Positions 43,310-50,749 of a stretch of DNA of 64,000 nucleotides are shown one piece after another. The translations under genes and the position numbers were made by a program. Origin of the DNA: Paenibacillus sinensis (GTDB taxonomy: Bacteria; Bacillota; Bacilli; Paenibacillales; Paenibacillaceae); contig NZ_JAHCMB010000061.1 in NCBI RefSeq assembly GCF_019904155.1, forward strand, positions 62,001 to 126,000, in the 5' to 3' direction. Numbering within the stretch: position 1 is the stretch's first letter; every line of letters begins with the position of its first letter. The notes under the pieces were generated by a model. That model was given only the letters and a program-made list of their open reading frames with translations. It was not told the DNA's origin and did not search any database.

Positions 43310-43323
43310 ATGTTAAATAACAT
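43310..43323. promoter_or_regulatory. 14-bp palindrome between divergent genes
   Basis: ATGTTAAATAACAT is a perfect palindrome just upstream of the riboswitch promoter -35 and 90 bp before the dehydrogenase gene. It looks like an operator; the binder is unknown. Confidence 0.35.
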
Positions 43324-43413
43324 CTACTTTGAGAGAAGAGCCGGGCCAGGTTGTCCCTGTCCGGTTTAGGGTTTAGAATGGACAGAGAAAGCTTGAAGAA
43401 GGAGTGAATTCCA

Positions 43414-44289
43414 TTGAAAAAGATCGCATGGATCGGAACAGGACATATGGGCGTGCCGATGGCCCGAAATTTGATTCAAGCCGGATATGGCCTGCATGTG
43501 TATAACCGGACGGCGGAAAGAGCGCAGCCGCTTGGAAGAGAAGGCGCGGTTCTCCGCAAGACTCCCGCCGAGGCAGCGGACGAGGCCGATGTTATCTTTC
43601 TGATGCTGACGAAGGGAGAAGCGGTCCGGGAGGTGCTGGAAGGCGAGAACGGCGTTCTCTCCCATCTGCGGGAAGGCGCGTATATCGTCAATATGAGTAC
43701 GATTCTGACTGAGGAAGCGAAGGCTTTCGCGCGGCTTACGGAACAAGCGGGCGGCATATATGTGGATGCCCCTGTATCCGGCTCCGTGGGGCCGGCGACC
43801 AAAGGCCAGCTTGTCATTCTTGCCGGCTGCTCACCCGAGGCGCTTGAATACTGCACCCCGTTCTTTGACCGGCTGGGCAAATCGACGATTCACTTCGGCG
43901 ATGTCGGCGCGGGCACCTCGGCGAAGCTTGCGATCAATCTGCTTCTCGGCGTCGTCGCCCAGGGTATCGGGGAAGCGCTGCTCTTCGGCGAAAGCTCTGG
44001 CCTGAAGCGGGAGCAGGTACTGCAGATGATCGACGAATCGGCCGTCTCGACGAAGCTGTTCGAGGCCAAGAAGATGATGTATGTAAAAGAGGAATTCCCG
44101 GCCGCATTCATGATCAGCCTTGTGGCCAAGGATCTGGGGCTTGTCCAGGATGAAGCGAAGCTGGCCGGTCTTACGCTGCCGCTTGCGGAAGCTGCCGGCA
44201 AGACGTATGCAGCAGCTGACCGGGAAGGCAGAGGAGAGCTGGATATGGCCGCCATCTTGCAGCAGCTCAAGGATATGCGCCAGAGCTGA
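43414..44289 (+). CDS. 3-hydroxyisobutyrate dehydrogenase-family oxidoreductase
   Basis: A 291-residue beta-hydroxyacid dehydrogenase: WIGTGHMGVPMARNLIQAGYGLHVYNRT (NAD(P) loop, with Arg-Thr suggesting NADP), the substrate motif DAPVSGSVGPATKGQLVILAG, the catalytic Lys region GAGTSAKLAINLLLG, and AKDLGLVQDEA. The substrate could be 3-hydroxyisobutyrate, tartronate semialdehyde or another beta-hydroxy acid (GLYR type). It starts at TTG with AAGGAGTG nine bases away. A strong hairpin follows. Confidence 0.9.
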   Translation: MKKIAWIGTGHMGVPMARNLIQAGYGLHVYNRTAERAQPLGREGAVLRKTPAEAADEADVIFLMLTKGEAVREVLEGENGVLSHLREGAYIVNMSTILTEEAKAFARLTEQAGGIYVDAPVSGSVGPATKGQLVILAGCSPEALEYCTPFFDRLGKSTIHFGDVGAGTSAKLAINLLLGVVAQGIGEALLFGESSGLKREQVLQMIDESAVSTKLFEAKKMMYVKEEFPAAFMISLVAKDLGLVQDEAKLAGLTLPLAEAAGKTYAAADREGRGELDMAAILQQLKDMRQS

Positions 44290-44333
44290 TTTAAGGGCGA
44301 TCCGCCCATACAGCTCCTTACAGCTCCTAAAAC

Positions 44334-44377
44334 ACTTAAAACCCCGACTGCCTCACTATGGCAACGGGGTTTTAAGT
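44334..44377 (+). terminator. Terminator after the hydroxyacid dehydrogenase
   Basis: A perfect 13-bp stem ACTTAAAACCCCG (44334-44346) with CGGGGTTTTAAGT (44365-44377), with T-rich bases inside the stem end. Confidence 0.8.
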
Positions 44378-45011
44378 CTCCTTATTGCTATTCAATTTTA
44401 TTCATTTCCTCCTGCAACAATCCATACCCTTGACATGGTACACACTCCGATGATTCCATGTTGCTCAGATTGTTCCCAAATTTTCACTTGCCTGATACCC
44501 CGATTTCGGAGTATGTTCACCGAAATCTCCATGCCCTACAGGGTTGCTTGTTCTCCCCGCGTACACGATATTCGCGAAAAACGTTGTCACATCCGTCTTC
44601 CTTATATGCGATTATCGTACATTGTACGCTTCGCTAACCTTTTCCAATGGAATCCTGCTCCTTTCTCACAGGGACTTTTGTCCTACTTTGAAATAGCCTT
44701 CTTCCTTGCTCAGGTTACCTTTGGGTCCGATCCATACCTACCGGTCTTCTTAAAGGCCGTTGATCCTCAGCGCTTTAATCCCTTGGATCAGGTATGCACC
44801 GCATGTCTAGCCCATCGGAACTCTCTCCCTTCCTTTTTGTTAAGGAGTTTGGAGTATCACCTTCCGCGCTTGACTGAAAGACGATTGGCCGCTGAATTTG
44901 ATTGAAACCTTCGCTTCAGAGCGTTATCCATCCGGCTTCTTCTTTTCGGGCCAGCTCATCTGGTGATGTCTTTATTATAGTCCGTGCATTTGAATATGGA
45001 AAACGCGCGGA
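44378..45011. other. Gene-poor, AT-richer stretch; possible decayed element
   Basis: This stretch lacks any gene I recognise. A plus-strand frame stays open to 44905 but begins inside the preceding gene and has no start signal. A minus-strand 44-codon ORF (44532-44398, with QVKIWEQSEQHGIIGV) also lacks a ribosome binding site. Base composition is visibly lower in GC than the neighbours. I see no terminal inverted repeats, transposase motif or group II intron domain V. It may be a remnant of mobile DNA; that is only a guess. Confidence 0.4.
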
Positions 45012-45068
45012 AATGGGCTAAATCGCGCTATTTTCCTGTTTACGAATAATAGCAGAAACTAGCCCATT
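45012..45068. repeat. Nested inverted-repeat element
   Basis: AATGGGCTA (45012-45020) pairs with TAGCCCATT (45060-45068), and inside it GCTATT (45027-45032) pairs with AATAGC (45048-45053). This gives a 57-base two-part hairpin with an AT-rich apex. It could be a dispersed intergenic repeat; copies elsewhere cannot be checked here. The rest to 45140 is AT-rich with nothing clear. Confidence 0.55.
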
Positions 45069-45140
45069 CGTTCTTACGTTTTTACGCAAATTTAACAATT
45101 TGCTCACGATTTCATTGCAACTGCTTACATTGGGAGAACA

Positions 45141-45662
45141 TTAGTCCTCCACAGGCTTCAGCAGCTTCTCCATTACCGGAAAATTTGCAACCCGGCCCGG
45201 GAACCGGACCTCGCCCCGAGTCTCGTACCCCAGGCGGAGATACAGTCCGAGCGCTCTGTCGTTCTTGGCGTATGTATCCATGCGGATGCTGGAATAACCT
45301 TCGCGGACCGCCTGATCCTCGGCAAATGCGAGCAGGCGGCGGGCAATGCCTTTGCCCTGAATTCGCGGGTGAACCGCCAGCCGGTGCATAACCAGGTACC
45401 GGCCTTCCTTATGTACCCAGTCGATCGATTTGTATTCCTCAGCTTCGTTCTCGTCCAGAACGATAATGCCGGCAGGCGCGCCGTCGTCCTCGAGCACATA
45501 GATCGTTCCCTGCTCGATATCTTCGGCTATGACCTCCCGGTTCGGATAGCTTTCATTCCACTGGTCGCTGCCGCCCTCCCGCATCACGCGCACGCATTCG
45601 GCGATCAAAGCCATGATCTGCTCCAAATCGTCCATTCTTCCTTGTCTGATGACGTTCTCCAT
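45141..45662 (-). CDS. GNAT-family N-acetyltransferase
   Basis: A 173-residue acetyltransferase with the acetyl-CoA loop VHPRIQGKGIARRLLAFAEDQA (Q/RxxGxG/A) and SIRMDTYAKNDRALGLYLRLGYETRG, a usual C-terminal half. The length is normal for a single GNAT domain. Substrate unknown; no operon partner. The start ATG lies at 45662. Confidence 0.9.
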   Translation of the reverse strand: MENVIRQGRMDDLEQIMALIAECVRVMREGGSDQWNESYPNREVIAEDIEQGTIYVLEDDGAPAGIIVLDENEAEEYKSIDWVHKEGRYLVMHRLAVHPRIQGKGIARRLLAFAEDQAVREGYSSIRMDTYAKNDRALGLYLRLGYETRGEVRFPGRVANFPVMEKLLKPVED

Positions 45663-45801
45663 ATTGGTCTTTAACCGCCCTTCTGCCAGTTGCCTAGTCT
45701 ATGACTCTGCTTCTGATAGTCTATCATATAAGGCGGTGCAAGATGAAGCATCCGGCGGGGGAACGCGGCGGCAAAGAAGAGTTCTTTGCCGCCTGTCGAT
45801 T

Positions 45802-46224
45802 TTATCCGAACTCCAGCTTATGACCATCCTCGAAGCCTTTTGCAAAGCCGGTGTCAAAGCCGATATCATAGGCTTCATTGAAGCCCTGCTGGTAGGCGTC
45901 TGCCGGCGCCGTCTCCGGAGGGACACCGGGATCGGCGGGAAGCGGCACCAATACCGTTTCAGGCTGAGCCGGCTCGGGCGGGGCCGGCGGATTGGGCGGC
46001 GTCGCGACAGCCGCGATCCGGCGGCGATGCTTGCCGCGGCGCAGCTTCAGCCCCTTCTTCCGCAGCCGGATGGCCGAACGCTTCCTGCCCACTCCTTTGC
46101 GCACCTTATGCGCAGCCCCTTTGCGGGCCTTGCGCAGTCTGGCCTTGCGCGTCAGCAGAACCCGGCGTGAGCCGGTTCTCTTCCCCTTCAGCGACTTCTT
46201 CCGGCCTGTTCTCTTCGTCTTCAT
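45802..46224 (-). CDS. Small Arg/Lys-rich protein with C-terminal [YF]xxG repeat, probable spore protein
   Basis: A 140-residue two-part protein. Residues 1-75 are extremely basic (KTKRTGRKKSLKGKRTGSRR and on), then a Pro-rich spacer, then QQGFNEAYDIGFDTGFAKGFEDGH, a tract of aromatic-x-x-Gly steps. It shares the first property with the tails of three glycosyltransferases and the second with the CgeB-like proteins of this window. The ATG at 46224 has AAGGGGTGA seven bases upstream. It is last in a four-gene unit of small proteins. I infer a structural or glycan-binding spore role; no family is recognised with certainty. Confidence 0.7.
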   Translation of the reverse strand: MKTKRTGRKKSLKGKRTGSRRVLLTRKARLRKARKGAAHKVRKGVGRKRSAIRLRKKGLKLRRGKHRRRIAAVATPPNPPAPPEPAQPETVLVPLPADPGVPPETAPADAYQQGFNEAYDIGFDTGFAKGFEDGHKLEFG

Positions 46225-46229
46225 CCCTG

Positions 46230-46532
46230 TCACCCCTTCTGTACGTCAAGCTGCCGCGCAGGACCTATGCGGGTGGCCTGAGCCAGCCACGGGGAAGAAG
46301 GCTCTCCTTCCCTGGGTCTCGGCAGCGAAATACCGGACATCATCCGGCACATGGCACTCTGGTATTCACTGAGCACCCTGACATTCTCGCACAACCTGCG
46401 GGCCGCAAGCTCCGAATGGCCGGTCACCTCCGCCACGGATTCCAGAATGGCGGCGAGCGCTGCCTGGCTCCTGGCGATCGAGCGGATCATTTCCAGCTTC
46501 ACAGCCTGTTCCGAGAGCTGCGGCGCGCTCAT
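46230..46532 (-). CDS. Small helical protein of unknown function
   Basis: A 100-residue, largely alpha-helical protein (VKLEMIRSIARSQAALAAILESVAEVTG). It resembles in its early part the two upstream genes (an ILE...MA type helix pair), suggesting a set of diverged paralogues. AGGAG lies ten bases before the ATG and the gene overlaps its upstream neighbour as ATGA. No motif for an activity is seen. Confidence 0.65.
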   Translation of the reverse strand: MSAPQLSEQAVKLEMIRSIARSQAALAAILESVAEVTGHSELAARRLCENVRVLSEYQSAMCRMMSGISLPRPREGEPSSPWLAQATRIGPARQLDVQKG

Positions 46533-46882
46533 TTGTCGTTGTCTCCTAAGCTGAAGCCGTCAGACAATCCACCAAAGCCTTCACCGTCGTCGCCGCTTCC
46601 GCCGTCTTCCTCGCCCGTGTCAAGCACGGCCTTCAAATTGCTGCAGAGGCCGTTCTCCAGCTTGGTCAGTCCTTCAACCAGCTCCACAATGACATCATGC
46701 ATCGCGAGAGATTCCTTCAGCTGATCCTCATGCGTTTCGAAGGCCCGGGGATGCATGTGATGATGCGCCCATTGCTTGACCTTCTCCGCCTCCACGGCCT
46801 TGGCTTCCAGGATGATTGCGATGTTCCACTGGATCGCGGCGGTCGACTCCAGCATCTTCAGATACGATTCTTCTCTGCTCAT
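46529..46882 (-). CDS. Small helical protein of unknown function with acidic tail
   Basis: A 117-residue protein with N-terminal helices (SYLKMLESTAAIQWNIAIILEAKAVEAEKVKQW), a His-rich HHHMHPRAFETHEDQ segment and a Gly/Asp-rich acidic end (EEDGGSGDDGEGFGG). The second ATG (46882) has GGGAGG six bases upstream. The acidic end contrasts with the strongly basic protein encoded two genes downstream, so the two could pair; this is a guess. Confidence 0.65.
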   Translation of the reverse strand: MSREESYLKMLESTAAIQWNIAIILEAKAVEAEKVKQWAHHHMHPRAFETHEDQLKESLAMHDVIVELVEGLTKLENGLCSNLKAVLDTGEEDGGSGDDGEGFGGLSDGFSLGDNDK

Positions 46883-46895
46883 CATCCGCCTCCCG

Positions 46896-47183
46896 CTATT
46901 CTTCTTCCTGACCCTGCATTTCCTTGATTACTCTCCCTATCTGTTCGGCCATCGCCTCCTGCAAATCCGCGAAAGCATTAAGATAGGAGATAATGTTCTT
47001 GTTCACACGGCCCGCGCTTTCAATGACGCCTTCAGTCCCTCCGAAGTCGGGCTCCGCATCCGGAAGGTCATGAACGATTTGAGCCATGCGGACGGCCACA
47101 TGGCGCTCGGCGTCAAGAATGCGCGCCATCTGTTCGTGGGAATGGGCCATGTGCTCCAGTATTTTGGTGATATGGTTCTGCAT
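46896..47183 (-). CDS. Small helical protein of unknown function, first gene of the small-protein operon
   Basis: A 95-residue helical protein (ITKILEHMAHSHEQMARILDAERHVAVRMAQIVHDLPD, then YLNAFADLQEAMAEQIGRVIKEMQ). The second ATG (47183) is eight bases from AGGAG and preferred over 47189. Spacing of 13 bp to the next gene and the same strand mark an operon. A sigma-K-like sequence lies about 35 bp upstream. Confidence 0.65.
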   Translation of the reverse strand: MQNHITKILEHMAHSHEQMARILDAERHVAVRMAQIVHDLPDAEPDFGGTEGVIESAGRVNKNIISYLNAFADLQEAMAEQIGRVIKEMQGQEEE

Positions 47184-47216
47184 GGTCATGTCTCCTTTGC
47201 TTTAGGCGCCCTGCAT

Positions 47217-47244
47217 CAGCATATGCGCCGAAAGCCCGGCCGGT
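47217..47244 (-). promoter_or_regulatory. Candidate sigma-K promoter of the small-protein operon
   Basis: On the minus strand AC (47244-47243), 17 bp, then CATATGCTG (47225-47217). The sigma-K consensus is AC-N16/17-CATANNNTA, so all but the last base fit. Confidence 0.4.
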
Positions 47245-47359
47245 TACAGATAAGCTCCGAATCTTAAGGCCGTGATGAAACGGGCGTTCACCTGTTGGCG
47301 GGGTTGGCCGGGATGCAAGTAGCGCCAAAAAACCGCAGCACAGAATTCCCGGACCATGC

Positions 47360-47398
47360 AAAAAGGCCGCCCGTGAGCGATTCCCATCGCTCGCGCAG
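47360..47398 (-). terminator. Terminator of the DUF1858-DUF438 unit
   Basis: GAGCGAT (47375-47381) pairs with ATCGCTC (47386-47392), with partial outer pairing, followed on the minus strand by GGCCTTTTTGC. Confidence 0.6.
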
Positions 47399-47427
47399 GC
47401 AGCCGGTTGGTTCTTCATTTGAGGGGG

Positions 47428-48696
47428 TTATTCCGACATAATGCGCTTCTGGCCTTCCAGGGCCCGGATTGGCGCGATATTTTGCGTAAACTCCAGCGTT
47501 CCCGTGTAGCGCCCTTCTTCATCCCGGACGGCAAAATACCGGATGTAGACGAATTTATCCTTGATCTGAATCCAGAAATCCTCGGCATCCTTGCGTCCGG
47601 ATTTGAAGTCTTCCAGCAGCTTCTCCACCACATGCACACTTTGCGGCGGATGGCAGTTCTGCACGGTGCGGCCGATAACCGCCTTCGTACGGGCGAAGAT
47701 CCGTTCCTTGCCATGCGAGAAATACCGGACCACATCGTTCTCGTCGATGAAGGTAATATCGACCGGGAGATGGTTCAGAATCAGCTCAAGCTGCTGTACG
47801 GACACGATTCCTGTCTCAAAACGGATAAAGCCCTGAGGCGCTTCGGCCCCGGCTCCGGTGCCAGCTGACGAATCCGTGGAGACTGCGGGCTCCGGCGCCC
47901 GCTCCGGAATCCATTCCTTCTCCGGCGCAGTCAGGCAGAAGCCGATGCTCTCGCTCTCCCCGGCGATTTTGACCCATTCGTCCTCGGTCAGCTTCTCCAG
48001 CGCCATCGGCAGCAAAATATTTTCTTCCTTAAAAATCATTTCGTTAACTTCCTTGATGATCAGCTCCAGCGCGGCTATAACTTCCTCACGTCCGCCTTCA
48101 TAAGTGGTCAGCATCGCCTTGGCATCCTTGATCGCGCTGCGGATATTGTCATCGACGCCCCACATGACCTTCGTCGGGCCGTACACGCCGTATTTTTCAA
48201 GATAAGGAAAGAGGAGGTTCTCCTTGCGGCTGTAATGCTTGTCGATATCCATCAGAAGATTCAAGTCCTCCAGCAGCTTGTAAATGACAGCCGGACTGTC
48301 GTCATGTCCGAACTTATCCTTATGCAGTTCCAGACGAAATCCCGTCAGCTTCTCCAGCTCCCGGTTCTCCAGCTTGAAGGTATGCACGGGATGTCCGGGC
48401 TGTTCTTCGGGGTTTGACGAACGGTGAATCTCCTCGATCGAGCCCTTGAACACGGCCGTATGGACCGAGCACAGACGCTGAACTTCGGATACCGGAATGC
48501 CTTCCTCGGTCATCAGCGCATGCTCCAGCTCCGAAATTTCCGACACCGATACATTAAGGGTCGCTTCCTGGAAGCGCGCTTTGACCTCCTCTACATCCTT
48601 GCCAGCGTGCAGCTCCTTGATGATGTCCATCAGCATCTGCTGGCGTTCGCTGCGCTCCGGCGCCTGCGCCTCGCGGTTGTTAATGAGTTCGCTCAT
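47428..48696 (-). CDS. DUF438 / hemerythrin-like / PAS protein
   Basis: A 422-residue cytosolic sensor-like protein. Residues 20-90 match DUF438 (IIKELHAGKDVEEVKARF). About 130-270 are hemerythrin-like, with iron-ligand-type residues in LLMDIDKHYSRKENLLFPYLEKYG and EENILLPMALEKL. About 300-415 form a PAS domain (LPVDITFIDENDVVRYFSHGKERIF, then FWIQIKDKFVYIRYFAVRDEEGRYTGTLEFTQ). It is linked with a DUF1858 protein, a pairing widely seen near anaerobic and nitric-oxide genes. A perfect Fnr box lies upstream of the pair. Confidence 0.9.
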   Translation of the reverse strand: MSELINNREAQAPERSERQQMLMDIIKELHAGKDVEEVKARFQEATLNVSVSEISELEHALMTEEGIPVSEVQRLCSVHTAVFKGSIEEIHRSSNPEEQPGHPVHTFKLENRELEKLTGFRLELHKDKFGHDDSPAVIYKLLEDLNLLMDIDKHYSRKENLLFPYLEKYGVYGPTKVMWGVDDNIRSAIKDAKAMLTTYEGGREEVIAALELIIKEVNEMIFKEENILLPMALEKLTEDEWVKIAGESESIGFCLTAPEKEWIPERAPEPAVSTDSSAGTGAGAEAPQGFIRFETGIVSVQQLELILNHLPVDITFIDENDVVRYFSHGKERIFARTKAVIGRTVQNCHPPQSVHVVEKLLEDFKSGRKDAEDFWIQIKDKFVYIRYFAVRDEEGRYTGTLEFTQNIAPIRALEGQKRIMSE

Positions 48697-48721
48697 GATT
48701 ACACACTCCTTCTCTAGTTCT

Positions 48722-48949
48722 CTATGCTAAAATGCTGAACCCGCGGCGCCGGAACGCCTCCTTGACGGTGTCCGCATCCATCCGCTTCAGCTTGATTCCC
48801 TTCTCCAACGTCATGAACCGTCCGGCTGTCTGCAGCATGCCCGGCTTGGCGATATCCTTGAAGCCCAGCTCAACCATGATATCCACCGTTTCCGGCCAGC
48901 GGGTGGCCAGGTCATACACCGTTTCATCCATGCGCATCGTTTTGTCCAT
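48722..48949 (-). CDS. DUF1858 domain protein
   Basis: A 75-residue protein filled by the DUF1858 domain: METVYDLATRWPETVDIMVELGF-type start (DETVYDLATRWPETVDIMVELGFK) and GRFMTLEKGIKLKRMD. It starts at the ATG at 48949. The gene lies 25 bp before the DUF438 gene. Biochemical role unknown; the domain is often fused to or beside hemerythrin and DUF438 proteins. Confidence 0.85.
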   Translation of the reverse strand: MDKTMRMDETVYDLATRWPETVDIMVELGFKDIAKPGMLQTAGRFMTLEKGIKLKRMDADTVKEAFRRRGFSILA

Positions 48950-49041
48950 GATTCCTACGCTCCCTTGCCGTCTCTGATTCTTGATCCTAATCAACTGATA
49001 ACTATTCTCAACAACAGAGTAACACGGGCATTCAGCCCGGA

Positions 49042-49059
49042 TTGTGATTGCAATCACAA
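49042..49059 (-). promoter_or_regulatory. Fnr/CRP-type operator
   Basis: TTGTGATTGCAATCACAA is a perfect 18-bp palindrome matching the Bacillus Fnr box TGTGA-N6-TCACA. Its centre lies 101 bp before the DUF1858 start. A -10-like TACTCT (49021-49016) is placed as for an activator site centred near -41. Confidence 0.75.
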
Positions 49060-49091
49060 AGTTTAAATTTTAATTAATCATCACGCAAAAA

Positions 49092-49148
49092 AAGCCTCCA
49101 AGAGCGCCGCCCAGTCATCTAGGCAAGGCCATTCTCTCTTGGAGGCTT
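49092..49148 (-). terminator. Terminator of the MFS transporter transcript
   Basis: AAGCCTCCAAGAG (49092-49104) pairs with CTCTTGGAGGCTT (49136-49148) over 13 bp; the minus strand continues with TTTTTTGCG. Confidence 0.85.
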
Positions 49149-49197
49149 CTGAATTTAAGCTCGCGTTGCAATCCTCTTACAGCTCACTGCCCCGGGA

Positions 49198-50472
49198 TCA
49201 GCCCGCCTTCCGGTTCAAGGCGTCGGCTCCGGCGTCCTTGATCCCCCGGCTGAATACGCCAAGCACGGGGAGCAGCAGCACACCCGCCGCCAGCAGTGAA
49301 GCCCGAATGGAGAACCGGCTGCCGATCCAGCCGACCGCCGGGCCGCCTGCGCTCTGCCCGAAGGCATCGGCCTGGCTGACCATCGACAGGACGGTCGCCC
49401 GGGTGCGGCTCTCCAGATTCCGGTTCAGCCAGGTGGCGTACAGCGGCTCGGCCACCGCTGAAGCGATGCTGACCGTCAGCACCGCCGCAGCCGCACCGCC
49501 GAACGATGGCGACAGCGCCAGTCCCGTTATGCCCAGCGCGCGGATCGCTGTCAGCAGCAATAAGGAGATGGACAGCGTACGCCCGCTGTTCGTGTCGATT
49601 CTGCGCTCGGCAGCATGTACGGCTGCCATGCCGAACAGCGTGGCTGCTGCGCTGAAGATGCCGAACCAGAGCGCCGGCGTTATCGGCCCCGCCGGAAAGC
49701 CGATGCCGTTCATCATATAGGCTTCCCACAGCCGGTCATACCCTTCCGAGGCGGCGCCCGTGAAGACGGTTATTACCACCATGGCGATCAGCAGCGGGCT
49801 GCGGCGCACCACGGCAGCGCCGTCCAGCCAGGCCTTTCGCATCTCGCGCAGAGGCGATTCTCCCCGGCCTTCGGTTCGCGGAACAAACCCCGTTTCTTTC
49901 ATTCTGGCGATAAGATAGACGCCAAGAATCAAATACAGCATACCGCCAGCCAGATAAGGCAGATTGGGCATCAGTGTCGACAGACCGACGCTGATGCCGA
50001 TGCCGGCGAGGGAGGCGGCCAGATTTATTTTTTGAGCGCGCATAAAAAGCCCGCCAGCCTCCTGCTCGCCGACTTCGTCCACGATCCAGGCCGTATCCGC
50101 TCCGCTGATGAACGTCCAGCCTATCCCGAACAGCAGCTGGGCTGCCAGAATGATGCCAAATGCCGGAAGCATGGCAGACCCTCCGGACAGCCAGACGGCG
50201 CTTCCTTCAAGGGTGAAGCCTCCGCCAAGAATGAACATGCCGATAATCACCGAGCGTCTGCGTCCATAGGTATCGGCAACAACTCCAGTAATACCTTCAA
50301 AAATCAGCACCGTAAGCTCCAGCGCCGTCCCGATCAGCATCAGCTGAAGGGGAGTAAACCCGAGCTCTTTGACATAATAAATCGTATAGGTTGTAAACAT
50401 CGTGCTTCCCGCCAGGGAAGTCAAAAACTTCATTCGGGTGTAAACCCGGGCCGCTTCATGCGAATGCCGCAT
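49198..50472 (-). CDS. MFS transporter
   Basis: A 424-residue carrier with 12 predicted membrane helices. The loop between helices 2 and 3 carries GVVADTYGRRRSVIIG, the major-facilitator motif A. It looks like the drug/multi-substrate exporter type (LPAFGIILAAQLLFGIGWTFISGADTAWIVDEV). The ATG at 50472 has GGAGAGG upstream; an in-frame TTG at 50514 would lie on the preceding small ORF's end region. The short ORF upstream may act in its control. Confidence 0.9.
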   Translation of the reverse strand: MRHSHEAARVYTRMKFLTSLAGSTMFTTYTIYYVKELGFTPLQLMLIGTALELTVLIFEGITGVVADTYGRRRSVIIGMFILGGGFTLEGSAVWLSGGSAMLPAFGIILAAQLLFGIGWTFISGADTAWIVDEVGEQEAGGLFMRAQKINLAASLAGIGISVGLSTLMPNLPYLAGGMLYLILGVYLIARMKETGFVPRTEGRGESPLREMRKAWLDGAAVVRRSPLLIAMVVITVFTGAASEGYDRLWEAYMMNGIGFPAGPITPALWFGIFSAAATLFGMAAVHAAERRIDTNSGRTLSISLLLLTAIRALGITGLALSPSFGGAAAAVLTVSIASAVAEPLYATWLNRNLESRTRATVLSMVSQADAFGQSAGGPAVGWIGSRFSIRASLLAAGVLLLPVLGVFSRGIKDAGADALNRKAG

Positions 50473-50545
50473 TCCTATTCCGCCTCTCCATCTTGGCAGG
50501 CGGACCTCTGACAATTGTGTTGATTGATTATTCGAATCTCACTAA

Positions 50546-50653
50546 TCAGTCAAGCTGTCCGGACCGCACTGCCGCTTTTTCATACCCTTCTTCGTTACCA
50601 AGCTGTGAATACGATAAAATACAAGCCATGCTGCGCTGTTGGATTTTTAACAT
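50546..50653 (-). CDS. 35-residue small ORF upstream of the MFS transporter, possible leader peptide
   Basis: An ATG at 50653 has an excellent ribosome binding site (GGAGGTG, seven bases away) and opens 35 codons starting MLKIQQRSMACILSYSQLG and ending GQLD. It ends 73 bp before the transporter start. Such an ORF in front of an exporter is typical of attenuation leader peptides, though it might be a stand-alone microprotein. No similar peptide is known to me. Confidence 0.55.
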   Translation of the reverse strand: MLKIQQRSMACILSYSQLGNEEGYEKAAVRSGQLD

Positions 50654-50749
50654 AATCAAGCACCTCCGTTGTCAATTATTTCTATTGTATACGGGCTGTT
50701 CCGAAATGAATAGACTCGATTAACTTCTGTACCTTAGCCGCGATCCTGA

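Noticed and set aside
44120..44905. 261-codon plus-strand ORF after the hydroxyacid dehydrogenase
   Set aside because: It starts inside that gene in another frame, crosses a strong terminator and shows no recognisable domain.
44398..44905. Group II intron or known insertion sequence
   Set aside because: No domain V-like hairpin, reverse transcriptase, transposase motif, terminal repeats or target duplication could be seen.
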